A DNA stretch of 64,000 nucleotides from Macrophomina tecta (lineage: Eukaryota > Ascomycota > Dothideomycetes > Botryosphaeriales > Botryosphaeriaceae): NCBI GenBank assembly GCA_024180945.1, contig JAKSGN010000041.1, forward strand, positions 496,001-560,000, read 5' to 3'. Under the pieces are notes generated by a model, which was not told the origin of the DNA, ran no database searches, and saw only the letters and a program-made list of their open reading frames with translations. A program made the position numbers and the translations under genes. Shown piece after piece: positions 12,535 through 24,038 of the stretch (positions are counted from its first letter, which is position 1; every line of letters starts with the position of its first letter).

Positions 12535-15500
12535 TCTGTTGTCGTGGTCCTCGTGCGATCAGATGTTGGGTCTTGCGGCGATTTCAACGGTCGGCAGCTC
12601 CCAGGACTGCAGCTCTAAGCGTATTCTGCACGACGGTGCGTCGTACGCAAAGAGAGAGGCAGTTATAAGCTGTTGCTGGAGTGGTATCACGAGGCTGGTA
12701 TGCAGGCAGCCGATGTGCAACAGCTGAATAGCTGGATCCTGTGACGGGTGTTCTTCCAGCGGCAGGGCGTTTCTTGCAGCACGGGCGCTTGTTCGCAGGA
12801 GCAAACCTCGGAGACACAGTACTGGTGGATGCTGGACTATTGGCAAGGACCCTGTAGTCTACGTGACAGTTGTTCGACGGTGGAGCCTCTGCAAGAGGTA
12901 TCGAGCGATGGCACAGAGCTCGATGAGGAAGAGAGGCACTGTTATGGGCCTGGCGGGAGTTGATCATTAGCACGTGTCCTACAGTGAATCTACAGTGCGA
13001 CGTCGAGGCAGAAGAACGTTCGATTGGCGCGTATAGATTGCTTCCTCGCTGTGGGACCAAGCTGTCAATTGCTTGGGGAGCAGCTGGGCCATGGCCGCTG
13101 CCACTCACACGGAAGGCTCGTCGCTACCGTCGGTCCAGGCCGCGTTCGTGCGTGACGGGTGATGAGGCGACGCGAGCGGACGCGACATGGTGGTGGTTCG
13201 GAGCAAAGCGCGTGGAGCTTCGCGGCAGCGGGCAGCAACATGGCCAGGAGAGCGGGAGCGGAGTCGGGGGGATAGAGCCGCAGAGACGACGGCTCCGGAG
13301 GGCGTCGGGCTCGGTATGCGCGACCAGAAAAGCCCCAAGACCGTGTCGAGCAGATGGAGACTTACCCGCTTTGATGTTTCGTGAGGCCGCTGACTAACGA
13401 CAGCCTTGGTCCGTCCAGACAACAAGACCGTGATCGCAGCGCGCTCGTTCGAGGCGGAGGGCGGCAAACAAAGAGGGCGTAGCTGGCGGCGGGCGCAGAG
13501 GGCGCGATGGGCTCGTCTGCAGCGGAGAGAAACGCAGCGGCTCTTCAACGAGCAACTGTTCGATGGTATTCGTGATGAAGGGAAGGTCTCCCGTCAGGTG
13601 ACTGTGAGAGCGCGGCGCGTGATCTGGGGCGGACGACGCTCATAAAAGGCGGCGGTGGGCTGGTAAGACGAGCTAGGAGCGAGGGCGGGCGGGGCGCGGA
13701 GTAGTCCAAGCGCTGGAAGTGTTGGTGCCGAGACGTAGCGGCGCCGGAGCGGGTCGGGAACGCAAGCATCTGCTCTAGCTGGAGCACTCAGCAAGCGGCA
13801 GATATCTGTCGGTCCTCTACTTGCCAGGCGCGCCGGGCCCATGGCGGTTGTTATGCTGCGTTGCCCCCGGCCGGCCCGCCGCCCGCGAGGGCTCACGCGG
13901 GCGCTGACTGAGGTGCATCGTCGCGGCTGCCGCACGGCCGAGGCTGGCAGCTGGAGGCCCGCAATCGAGGCAAGCAAGCAGCCCGCGCCCGCGCCAACCA
14001 CCCGCCGCCGCCGCCGCTGCTGGGCCCGTTGCGGTGCATTGCTCTCCAGGCTTCAGCATCGCGAGCCCCCAGGCCCGGTCCGCCCGCAAAGATTACTGCT
14101 CTCATCTGCACCGCAAATGCACCTGTGGTCTCGTGGCCGCGGCGATACCGCCATTCCTCGCCCTGGCCTGCTGGCTACCACCTCCGTGTTCCACTTCGCA
14201 CCACACCTGGGTGCCGTTCTGGGACTAGCTGCATCCTGCACCTTCACGTGCCGCTTTTGCGCGTCGTGATTGTCGCCCACGCCGCTCTCTGAGTGGCGGG
14301 ACCCCAGGCGCAGCTCGACCGCGATAGACACTGGTTCCAGCCACAGAGGCTGTCGTCCGCCGCGCTCGCCAGGTTTCATCGCCAGACATCCCTCGCTCGA
14401 CGCCCCCACACCTGCAGCCGTGCCGTGTCTGGAGCACGCGGAAAAACCATTTCCCTACCTCGACTGCCCTCCGATGGAGAGTCGCAACCACTGCTGAGAG
14501 ATGTCTCCGCTGCTGCTGTCCACATTCGCCCCCGCCAAGCCTCTGTATGGACCCTCCCGCCCGCCTGGATGGCTCTGTGACGCGGCCCCTGCCTGCCCGC
14601 CATGATGGCAGCCGGCATGGCCTGCATAAGAGTGCCCTCAGTCACCGTCACAAGGCCGTTGGGGTGCTCTCGTATATCCTCTGCCATCCCCAATGAAGCG
14701 AATGAGACGGCCCGCTTCTGGCATGGGGGCAAGCCCGCCGCCATGCTAAGCCCCAATCCAGGTTGAGATGCTGCTGTGCCGCCTTCACTTGATCCGTCGA
14801 TCTGGCGACGCCTCTGGCCAATCTCTCCCATTTGCCAATGGCTGTTGCTATCTTGAGCCCCAGATACGGCCAGGAGCTGGGGCTCTGCCGTCTCTCGCCT
14901 CGGGACCACCACCTCCGTCCGTACTCACGCCTACCTTCCTTCCAGGACTGTTTGCACGTCATGACGATCGCCCACTTTTCAACACCAGCCCCTTGCCTCA
15001 CCGGGGTAGTGTTTTCCGTTCGATGGATTTGATCATATGCCCCTCATCACCAGCTGAAGTAAGCTGAAGTTGCGGAGTAGAGATGCCTTTATACAATGTC
15101 TGATACGTTGGCACGGAAGCACAAATCCGCAGGATGTGGCAGTGCAGCATCTCGAAGTCTTAGATAGGCATATCTCGAGCATAAATCTGTCTCCCGAATA
15201 AACGAGCGGTTCTTTGCCAATTAAGGAGGTCAGGTCTAGCCATGCGTGATCGAGTAATTTCTTGTATCCTTGGCTAGCGTAAGTTACGCTCCGAGCATTT
15301 ACACCCAGGCGAAACCAGGATACACGCACACGAGCGCGCAGAAGCAGTAAGGTACAATCCGCTACTCATTTGTGGAAGTATTAAGACGTATGGACACAAT
15401 CTACCTTTATTGAGGAGTTTGACCACCAGCTTTCCGCGATGATTCGCAAGGGCAACCATCGAATGTTTCTTCTTCATCTCATCATACTACCTTATGCAGC

Positions 15501-16569
15501 GCAACTGATGAGCCCAGTTGCGGAGTCTGCGGACGTCACAGTTCATGTCGCAATCGACTCCCCCTTCATGGACCTCGCCAGTCAGGACCCTACCAAAAAT
15601 GCCTCATTTCTGCGCGCACCTCGATAACCTCGAGGGTGTGCATCATCTCTGGAACCTTACAGACGAATCGCTGACGAATCCCTTGAATCCAATACCGCGC
15701 CGTGCTTGCCGTGCGGAGAACCTGCATGCCCGGCTTGCGCTTGCGAGTAAGTCCGAGGTGCGTCTGCTTGACCACGGTCATCACAAATACTAACCTATAT
15801 TAGCTGGTGTCATTTCCTCTATGCTCTAGCCGTAGCATCAAGATTCATACTCCTTTAGATGCTGCTTCTTCTCCGTGCCTTGACTTGTCTGTTTCCATCC
15901 CGACAGCTTGGACCGGCAATTCGGCTCGGGCAAAGTGGCGTTATCCTGCGCGAAACATTTGCCAACTCATGAAACAACAGGGAACCAAAGCATCTGGGGA
16001 GACGCATGATCACCGTAGCCCTGTCCATGATAGATATGGGTGGAGCTTCGACTTCTCCCGACCGGACTAATGAGGCAGTTGCCTTTCCCAGTTGATGGCC
16101 GCGAATGCCAATCATACTCCACAATATCCTCACCTATTACGCTACCGCTCGCAGTCTGTCCGCTCAATCTTACATCCTAAGCTTCCTTCACCAGGCCAGC
16201 TCAGTCAACATTGTCGCGGAGGTAGATACGAGTGGGAAGTTGAGGCGTTGGCTAAAGTCGATCTTGGTGACGTTCGCATATGGGCGCAGTTTCTGCTGCC
16301 CTGGAGACACCGAAGCAGCCAGTCTAAAACGTTGGTGCGGTAGGGCAGGGCACGAATTGGTCCGCATCCTTCGAGAGTGAGAGAGAGCGATGCTAGTGAA
16401 TGTCGTTGTCGTCGGCGTCGTGGGAAGTGCCAAGCTGGGAAGTCACAAGCTACCGCTGGCACCTACTTATACTTGTCCAAACCCACCTCCTTTACTTCAC
16501 TCTTTCTTCTGCTCTGCCTTCTACACTATCGCCTGAAACCCTTCCTTGCTACTGCAGACACCACGGACG
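12535..16569. other. Divergent intergenic region between cbf1 and exg1
   Basis: About 4 kb. The cbf1-proximal half is GC-rich and should hold its leader and promoter, with an E-box at 12971. Open frames in the 13.1-14.9 kb part look compositional. Around 15.3-15.8 kb the minus strand has short exon-like frames, but splicing them runs into stops, so no gene is called. The last 100 bp are pyrimidine-rich, as expected for the exg1 promoter. Confidence 0.55.
12971..12976. promoter_or_regulatory. CACGTG E-box upstream of cbf1
   Basis: GCACGTGT lies 437 bp upstream of the cbf1 start codon. CACGTG is the site read by proteins with the His-Glu-Arg basic region seen in this Cbf1, so autoregulation is possible. 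Only the match is seen; function is inferred. Confidence 0.4.
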
Positions 16570-17926
16570 ATGACGCTCACACTCCTTTTGCTGGTGCTCT
16601 TGTTTGCGCTGGCCGTCGCCCAAATCGCAACGTCCGATGACCTCTTCGAGGCTAAGCTTGCAGAGTCTCCTCTTCTGCGTGGAGTCAACCTTGGCGGATG
16701 GCTCGTTCTTGAACCGTTCCTCACGCCGGAGCTGTTCACGAATGGCGCCATCGACCAGTGGACTTTCGATCAGAAGCCCGGATCCGAAAATCTGCTCCGA
16801 AGCCACTGGGACACATACTGCACCGAGGCCGACATCAAGAAGCTCGCATCATACGGTATCAGTGCGTAAGTCATCGCCCAGCAGGATAGGAAATGGGATC
16901 TCTGCGCTTATTTGCTTCAAGGGTTCGCATCGGTATTGGTTTCTGGGCCTACGACAATGCAGGCACCCCATACCACTCTGGCGCCGATGCTTACCTCAGC
17001 CAGGCCATCAAATGGGCAAAGGATGCCGGTCTGCTAGTAGCCATCGAGCTTCATGGAGCACCTGGATCTCAGAATGGAAATGCCTGCTCAGGTCACAAAG
17101 GAAAGGGGGAGGTATGTGTGGAAAGGTCCCTTCAAGAGCAGCAGGCGCTTATTATTTTCAGTGGCAAAGCGACGCCGTCAATCTCAACCGTACGACGAGC
17201 GTACTCGAGACCATAGCGCAAAAATACGGTACGAAGGAACTCGCCAGCACAGTCATATCCATTGAGCTGGTGAATGAGCCCACAAACACACCACCAAACA
17301 CCCTCGAAGTTACAAAGGCTTGGACGAAGGCTACCTACGAGGTTGTGCGTGCGGCTGCAAGCAACAAGGACTTGCGCATCGTCATGCATGACCAGTGGGT
17401 CACTCCGAAGAATTGGCTCGACATCAATGAGGCATTGAACGGTCCGAACCCCGACTCCTTCGTTCTGGATGTCCATCATTATCAGATATTCACCCAAGGA
17501 GATCGGCACCTCGACCAGCCTGGCCACATCCAGAAAGTCTGCCAGTTCGCCAGCGAGCAGCTCGCGCTGGCCAAGCAAACCCAACTGCCGATCCAGGTCG
17601 GTGAGTTCAGCGGCAACACGTTCATCTGCGTCAACCCGGACGGCAGCACCTTCGCAGATCCTGCTGGCACTGGCAAGGTCTGCAAGGTCGAGGGTTGCCA
17701 ATGCGAGACGGATGGAGGGATTGCGGTGGACAAATGGGGGGATGCGATCACTCAACAGGTCCGGCGGTATGTGGAGGCGCAACTGTATGTGTTTGAGCAG
17801 TACGCTGGAGGATGGTTCTTCTGGAATTTCAAGGGGCCGGGCTCCTGGGGGTTCATGACCGGCGTGGAGAAGGGGTTCATTCCTCAACCACTCTCTGATA
17901 GGCGCTACCCCAATCCGTGTCTGTAG
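16570..17926 (+). CDS. exg1: Secreted glucan 1,3-beta-glucosidase (exo-beta-1,3-glucanase, GH5)
   Basis: This enzyme releases glucose from the non-reducing end of beta-1,3-glucan and serves in cell-wall remodelling and glucan use. Exons 16570-16865, 16922-17111 and 17162-17926 give 416 residues. A hydrophobic signal peptide covers residues 1-17 (MTLTLLLLVLLFALAVA). RGVNLGGWLVLEPFLTP is the family's N-terminal signature. VRIGIGFWAYD spans the first splice junction, confirming it. Glu201 in ELVNEP is the expected acid/base and Glu310 in VGEFSGN the expected nucleophile. WFFWNFKGPGSWGF near the C-terminus matches the family. Length is normal for fungal Exg1. The introns are 56 and 50 nt. The start ATG is the one directly before the signal peptide. 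The glucan substrate is assigned from family knowledge. Confidence 0.92.
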
Positions 17927-18675
17927 CCCTATCGTAACAGCCGCGTCAGCAAGCACATTTATCTCCGTTGAGGGCTCTCTCGCTATGGCATTTTGATAGA
18001 GTTGCTGCGAAACATATCCTCTAGTCAATGCATTCTGAGGAGCATCAGCGGTAACGGACAAGAACATAGCAATGTCTGGCTCCGAGCTGTCCACATTCAG
18101 GCAGAAAAAAAAAAGGAGTATTTGTGGACATCGTGCCCTTTTGATATTCGGGGTGAATGCAACGCAAGCGGGGTCGGGTCCCCTTGCGAGTAGTCAGGCT
18201 CTAGCAAACAGGTTGCTCAGCGGTCCAAGCGGCAGCTTCGGGAGGGGAAATGCGCGCTCGATCGGGGACAGTGATGCTATGCTCTCGCACAGCGACGCAC
18301 GTAAAAAGACGCCTAGCTTCTAGACGCCTGCTCACGTAGACCATCACCATTGCAACTTTACAGTCTTGACGGGACCAAAATGGCCTTGCTGCCTCGGCGG
18401 CGACCAGTTACTTTACAGTACATGATCGCACAGTTGGCCCGAGCGTCGCGATGACAGCTGTGGGCTTGGCGTGTGCACGGTTGTGCCGACGTCCTCGCGT
18501 CGCGCGCTGCTCGGGCACATTGGAGCTTTGCCTCGACACCTAGAGCCTCGCTGAGCATCTTCCTACTTCCCCGTTTGCACCTTCGCCCTGCCTCCCTGGC
18601 GCGCCCATCAGCTTTGCTCTCCAACGCACACCACACCACACAACACGCTTCCATCGTCCGCACCATCCCGCCAGA
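17927..18675. other. Intergenic region between exg1 and the YAG7-like gene
   Basis: Tandem gene spacer holding the exg1 3' UTR and the next gene's promoter. A short poly(A) tract lies near 18105. A CA-rich, pyrimidine-biased leader precedes the start at 18676. No gene is seen. Confidence 0.6.
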
Positions 18676-20297
18676 ATGTCTGGTAACATCTCCAACCCGC
18701 CCAGCTCAGCTCCCACCGAGTCTAAGAGCGCGCGCAAGAAGAAGGCTAAGGCTGAGGCCGCCGCCGCTGCTGCCGCCGCTACTGCTGCATCGCCTGCCAC
18801 GCCCTCCAAGGATGTCCAGACTCCCGTCGAGGGCAGCGTCAACGGCGCTGACGACTCCGAGAGCCCATACGTCCGCGACCTTCAGAAGTACGCCCACACC
18901 CGAAGCTAACTCCTCAAACAAGGTCAATGTGCTTCTGAAGCTAACACTCCGCCAACAGGAAGCTTCGCAATGTCAACAAGAAGCTCGTAAGTGCTCTCAC
19001 ATGACCACCTTCTAAGGTGGTGCGAGGGCGAGCGTCAGGGCTAACTTGGGTAGAACGCTATGGAAAAGGTCAACTCTGTGATGAAGGAGAACCCCAACGT
19101 TTCCCTCGACGATCTCGTGGCCCAGAAGAAGATCAACAACGACCAGAAAGCCCAGGCGCTGAAGAAGCCCCAGCTTGAAATCGACCGCGAACAGCTGGAG
19201 GAACAGCTAGCCCAGTACAAGAAGATCCAGGACGAGTTCCAGACCAAGCTTGTTCGTCAGAAGGAGACGTCGGAGGCAGCACACGCAAAGCAGTTGAAGG
19301 AGCTGGAGGACAAGATCAGGGCTGAGGAGGCCGCCAAGGCCGACAAGCTCTTCAAGCAGCGTGTGCTCATCTTCTCCCAGTTCCTGCGCTCTGCTGCTGC
19401 CAGGCGTCAGCAGGGGGAGGAGGAGACGGAGCTTTCCAGGGCGTTTGAGGGCGCCCTTCTGCAGGTCTATGGTGGCAACCCGGAGGCTGTCGAGGCCGCA
19501 GAGAAGCTCATGAACGGTTCTGATGACCACGTCATTTCCACCGAGGGCCTGGAGCTTTCCATTTCTTGTATGTGCAAACGTAATCTTGTCTCGGCGTAGC
19601 TGACCCCAGCGCAGATGCCGAAGTTAAGAAAGCCTCCGTCGAGGACGCTCCTTTCGCCGCCGAGGAGGCCTGGGTCGACAATGTCGCCCAGGCCGATGCG
19701 GCCCCGCCGACCTACGACGCCGCTGTTGGTACTGATCCCACCGTTGCCCACGCCGGGCTGACCGAGCTCGATGCCAAGGCCCCCACGACTAACGGTGACC
19801 CTGCCGCCGAAGCCTCCGTTCCCCCCGCCGCTAGCGTCGACGACACTGCTGCAAATGCTGCGGGTGCTGATCAATGGGATACCAAGGTTCCTGGCTCTGA
19901 CGATCCTCTCGCGGAGAGCTTCGAAATGGTCCCTCGCGACCCCGCTGAGACTGAGGCAGTTCACGAGCCAGCTCCCGCCGCCAGCACCCAGAGCTGGGCT
20001 GAGGATGCTTCAGCCGCTGCTGCCACCCCCGCTGCAACTGAGCCTACTCCTGCAGCCGCTGAGTCTGCACCGGCCACCAACGGCGATGGCTTCCAGGAGG
20101 TCCCCTCAACCCGCGGCGGTCGTGGCCGCGGAAACTTCCAAGGCGAGCGCAGGGGTGGTTACCGTGGCCGTGGTCCTCGCGGTGAGGGTCGTGGACGTGG
20201 TGGCTATCGCGGCGATCGTGGTGATGGCTACCGTGGTCGTGGTGGATTCCGTGGTGGTCGCGGCCGGGACAACCACCAGGCCCAGCCTTCCCAGTAA
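18676..20297 (+). CDS. YAG7/caprin-like RGG-box protein
   Basis: Exons 18676-18887, 18959-18986, 19054-19567 and 19615-20297 join in phase to give 478 residues. The N-terminus (1-60) is Ala/Lys-rich. Residues 64-150, beginning SPYVRDLQKKLRNVNKKLNA and including NVSLDDLVAQKKINNDQKA, match the conserved coiled-coil start of fungal YAG7-like proteins. A long charged coiled coil follows to about 190, then a helical region to about 250. The C-terminal third is acidic/Ala-rich and ends in a strong RGG domain (about 417-470, repeated RGR, RGG and YRGRG units), a typical RNA-binding and condensate-forming tail. Exon 2 is only 28 nt and is required for the LQKKLRNVNKKL continuity. A role in mRNA binding or translation is an inference from the RGG box and the caprin-like layout; I do not know a defined reaction. 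Confidence 0.8.
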
Positions 20298-21611
20298 ACA
20301 CTCACACGCTGGTACATACTCGTCAATTCGGGCAACATTGGTCAATTCACGAAAGCCTCCAAAGCAAAGAACATGTAGGAGATTCGCATGCGGTCCTCTT
20401 ACCACGACTTTCTGGACGGTTTGATGTAGCGGGTTCGTTTCTGAGCATTTGAGCGATCTAAGTCACGGTGTTTACGCGGATCGATCTTCGGGCCAGAGGC
20501 AAATGAAAAAAGAAAGCAAGAAAAAGAGTGCGAGTAAGAAATCATTCACATTAGTGTCACCAAAACCACACAGAAAAAAAAAAACCTTGCATAGCATTGG
20601 AGCCTGGTAAATGGTGCAAAAAGTTCTTTTCTGGGACTGGGACTGGGAATGGGGGCCAATTTTCCTTATATCTCTTCTGTCTCATGAAATGGGTTTCGAA
20701 TCTTTTTTTTTCTGAAAGACGAAAAAAAAATCATGGTTGCAATGGATGACAGGGCTTCGATTCGCCTGCTTGATTACTGATTACTTCTCCTTCGACAATT
20801 TTTTTTTTCTCAGCTACTACTTCGCCGCCTTTTGAGGAGTCTGACACTATGGTTTTTATTCAAACAAGGAAATTGGCTTCGTCTTGTTGAGGTTTGTGGT
20901 ACTTCTTTTCGCTTTTTTGTCATCTTCAGTATCGAATCAAAAGTGCGTGCTGTGAGGAGTTCTTTTTGTTCGAGATTATTGACTGCGTGAGATAAAGTTG
21001 TTTCCGCACCTTGATGGATTCTTGAGGTCTCCTTCCGTTCACTTCGCGCGTTATAGCCTTTATTTTTTCTTTCCCCTTGCGCGCTGCTTCTTTGCTTCGA
21101 GACTATTTCACTGCGCACATTGTTCATGCTTCAATATGTAAAAGTGATTAGGCGCGATCGGCTGAGGTTGAGCGTGCATTGCGAACATACCTCAACCGAG
21201 ATATATCACAAGCTATTGAAATCCAGAAAATAGGTTTCACGTACTGAATATGATCATAACGGACAACGACGCTTTTCTGACCATACGTGGCAGGCTGGCC
21301 TGCCAATCGATGGTATGTTTCATGCAAGGCAGATTCGATAAAGTGGGGGAAGGGAAGGCTGAACGGAACTGCACTCCAATGAATGCATGGGCCGCAGCTG
21401 GAAGGCTGAGTGAGGAGCTGCACGTCTGCACACAGCCTCGTCCTGCGCGTGTTCGGGGGAGAGAGTGCGTGTGCGTGGCGGCGGCGCACCTGCTGACAGC
21501 CTTAAAGCCTTGCGCTGCCGCTCGTCCTCCTCTTTCTTGTCCGCCTCCGCCTTCTCCGCCTTTTCTACCGCGCTACAGCCTACTCCCTGAGGCAAAATCT
21601 TTTTCACTTCC
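20298..21611. other. Intergenic, T-rich downstream region
   Basis: The first 500 bp are rich in A and T runs, as expected for 3' UTR and polyadenylation signals of the RGG gene. The rest, up to the STAND-N gene, shows no supportable gene. Confidence 0.6.
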
Positions 21612-24038
21612 ATGGATGGACTGTCGGGTGCGGCTAGCGTGGCTGGCATTGTATCGCTGAGCGTACAATTGACGGAGAGTATACACAAGATGTACGATCG
21701 ACTCGTGATGTTCAAATTTAAAGCAGATGACTCAGGCTGACCAGAGATGCAGATGCAAGTTTTTCTCTGCATTCAAGCATGCTTCCGAAGATATCGAAGA
21801 TATCATCGACGATCTCGAGGTGCTCAGCGACGTTATCGCGGATATCCAGCGCTATGAAGAGCTGTTCGGACCGCATCATGCCATCGCGAAGGCAATACTG
21901 CGGTGTCGGCGGCAGGCACATGCGCTGGAGCGGATGATCACGGAGTGGAAAATAGAGATGGAGAAGGATAGCAAGTGGCGCAGAGGTCAGGCTGCGTTCA
22001 AGAGTGTGCTGAAGGTGGAGAAGGTGAAGGAGATCAGAGTGAAGATTGGTGAGGCGAAGGGAACGTTGTCTTTGGCATTGCAGGCTTCGTACAGGTATGC
22101 ATTGCTTTCAAATGAGTTTCTATTACTGTGTCAACTGACTGTTCACGGCTACAGTCGTGCTCATCATACGCAATTATTCGCCATCGTGCAGGGGAATGGC
22201 CGACTGGTAGCTCAAACGCCGCAGATGGGTACGTCGGCAGCCGGTGTTCAATCTTTGGTTCACAAGGACCCTGAAAATGGTCAGCAGTACCCTTTTTCGC
22301 AATCAATGGGATAGGGCTGTGCTCATCGGATAACATTCACTCCAGATTCCTGTCTATCTCAAACAGCGACATCTTCCGCCCTACGTTCCCCTGCCGTAAG
22401 GCCCCTGCCACGACGAATCATTTCCCGGGAGACAACATCGTGGCATAGCCATGGGAGCTGGACACAGAGTATTTTCGGATCACTTTCCTACAAGCACATC
22501 TCACAAACCGTCGAAGACCAATTCTCGGAAGAAGATGAAGTGACTGTGGCACTAGTTTTCGAACCTGCATGGTGGCTTCAAGCACTTGGTCTCAACAGTC
22601 TCCTTCGAGCGCAAATTGAGAGGACGTCGCGGAACGGGTGGAAAACTTCGCTACGGCCACAGCAGGTACGTTTTGCTTCCACTCCGCCCCCTTCTTTCTC
22701 TTCGTCCAGCTGTGTAGGTGAGTTATTAATACGTCTCTCAGCTCATGTCGGAAGAACTATTCGAGACTGTGGATGAAGTCATTTGGAGGGGAGATCTGGA
22801 TAGCTTACGGACAATGCTATGCTCTGGAGAAGTCACCATCCGCTCGGTAAATATTATAGGCGGAACTCTACTTCATGTACGTCTTCCAGTAACGCTTTCA
22901 CTGCTCTGCCATCCGAATACTCACGAGCTTAGGCTGCTGCGTATTACTCACAGGCGGAAATCTGTGATTTTCTGCTCGAAGCCGGTGTTGATAGAGATGA
23001 AGAAGATGTTTCCAGCAAGTGCGTCTGTTACTTTCAGAAATGCAAGTCATTGACTGACGACCACATAGAACAGCATTCGAGATGGTTTTTTATGACCTGA
23101 AGAATAGTGGGAAACGCGAGCTGGATACCATGAAGGTGTTTGCGGCGGCAGGCGAAGACTTTATGAGATACGACTCCGAGGATTGGTGGATGCAGGCCTT
23201 CTACGACTTAAGGTCCAACAAAAAAGAACCGCAGCCTCTGGAAGACCCTACATCCTGGATGTTCCGAAATTTCTGCTCCGTTATTAGTTTTCTTAACACG
23301 GAATGTCGCCAGTATTGGTGGAAACGTGTCCTGGCAGGCATTGCTTTGAGCGGTCCAGAAGAGACTCATCTATTGCACATTGCTTTCCAAGCAGAAATTA
23401 GTATGGAGGTTAAGAGGTGTGCTTTCCTACTGCGATTGTGGAACCCGCTAACGTGGGAGGAGGAAACAGCCCGTATGTGGCGCAGAGAGTTAGGTTGTCT
23501 TCACTTTAAGATCCAGTACGCAGGAAGTTCAAAGACCTACTCACTCCTTTCTTTTTTATTGGAATCCTGCTGGTATCTCAACGGCTTGCAAGATTTCTTA
23601 CGTCTTAATCAGATTCCCATCGAGGAGTTTGTTCGCGGTGCGCTCCCTCTCCTGCAGGAAGTCATCATCGGGGATGAAGAACCCTGCACCGAGGTGACTC
23701 TAACAGCTCTGCTCAACTGGGACTGCAGCCATTTAACTTTAAGAGAAATGAATCGGTGGTTCAAGAAGTGTTTGACTTGTTCAAACTATGCGCACTGGTG
23801 GGCAGGTTTTGTGGAAAATGAACTGTGGGTCCTGAGCGTCAAGCAGATCAAGGCGGGAAAGAGCCCGAATGGTCCTTTTGATGGAGAAGAAAAGCAAGTG
23901 GCTAACAAATGGAGGCGCTACTACGAACGCAACCGCACGGAAGGAATTTGTCTCGATTGTATGCGGGCAGAGGAGAAGGCGCACTCTGGACTTCATGAGG
24001 ATGGCTTTGAGCCATCCCCACTGCTGTTGGATATCTGA
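21612..24038 (+). CDS. Fungal STAND-type N-terminal domain protein with ankyrin hairpin; novel C-terminus
   Basis: Seven exons (21612-21691, 21753-22094, 22155-22279, 22346-22665, 22742-22876, 22933-23018, 23069-24038) join in phase to give 685 residues. Residues 1-145 match the helical N-terminal domain found on many fungal NLR/STAND and ankyrin proteins. It opens MDGLSGAASVAGIVSLSVQL, then SIHKICKFFSAFKHASEDIE, and carries a later WRRGQAAFKSVLKVEKVKE segment. Residues about 150-290 resemble the linker of such proteins, including LPRRIISRE and a stretch around ALVFEPAWWLQALG. Residues about 325-357 form one clear ankyrin unit, GGTLLHAAAYYSQAEICDF plus LLEAGVD. The Trp-rich C-terminal half (363-685) is not recognised; it has CLDCMRAEEK near its end. 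No NACHT or NB-ARC P-loop is visible. A role in non-self recognition or death signalling is inference only. Confidence 0.75.

Noticed and set aside
15033..15784. Series of exon-like frames on the minus strand (YKKLLDHAWLDLTSLIGKEP, KKKHSMVALANHRGKLVV)
   Set aside because: The pieces look protein-like, but joining them with the nearest donors gives stops (the best donor near 15602 creates TGA at once) and no start exon fits.
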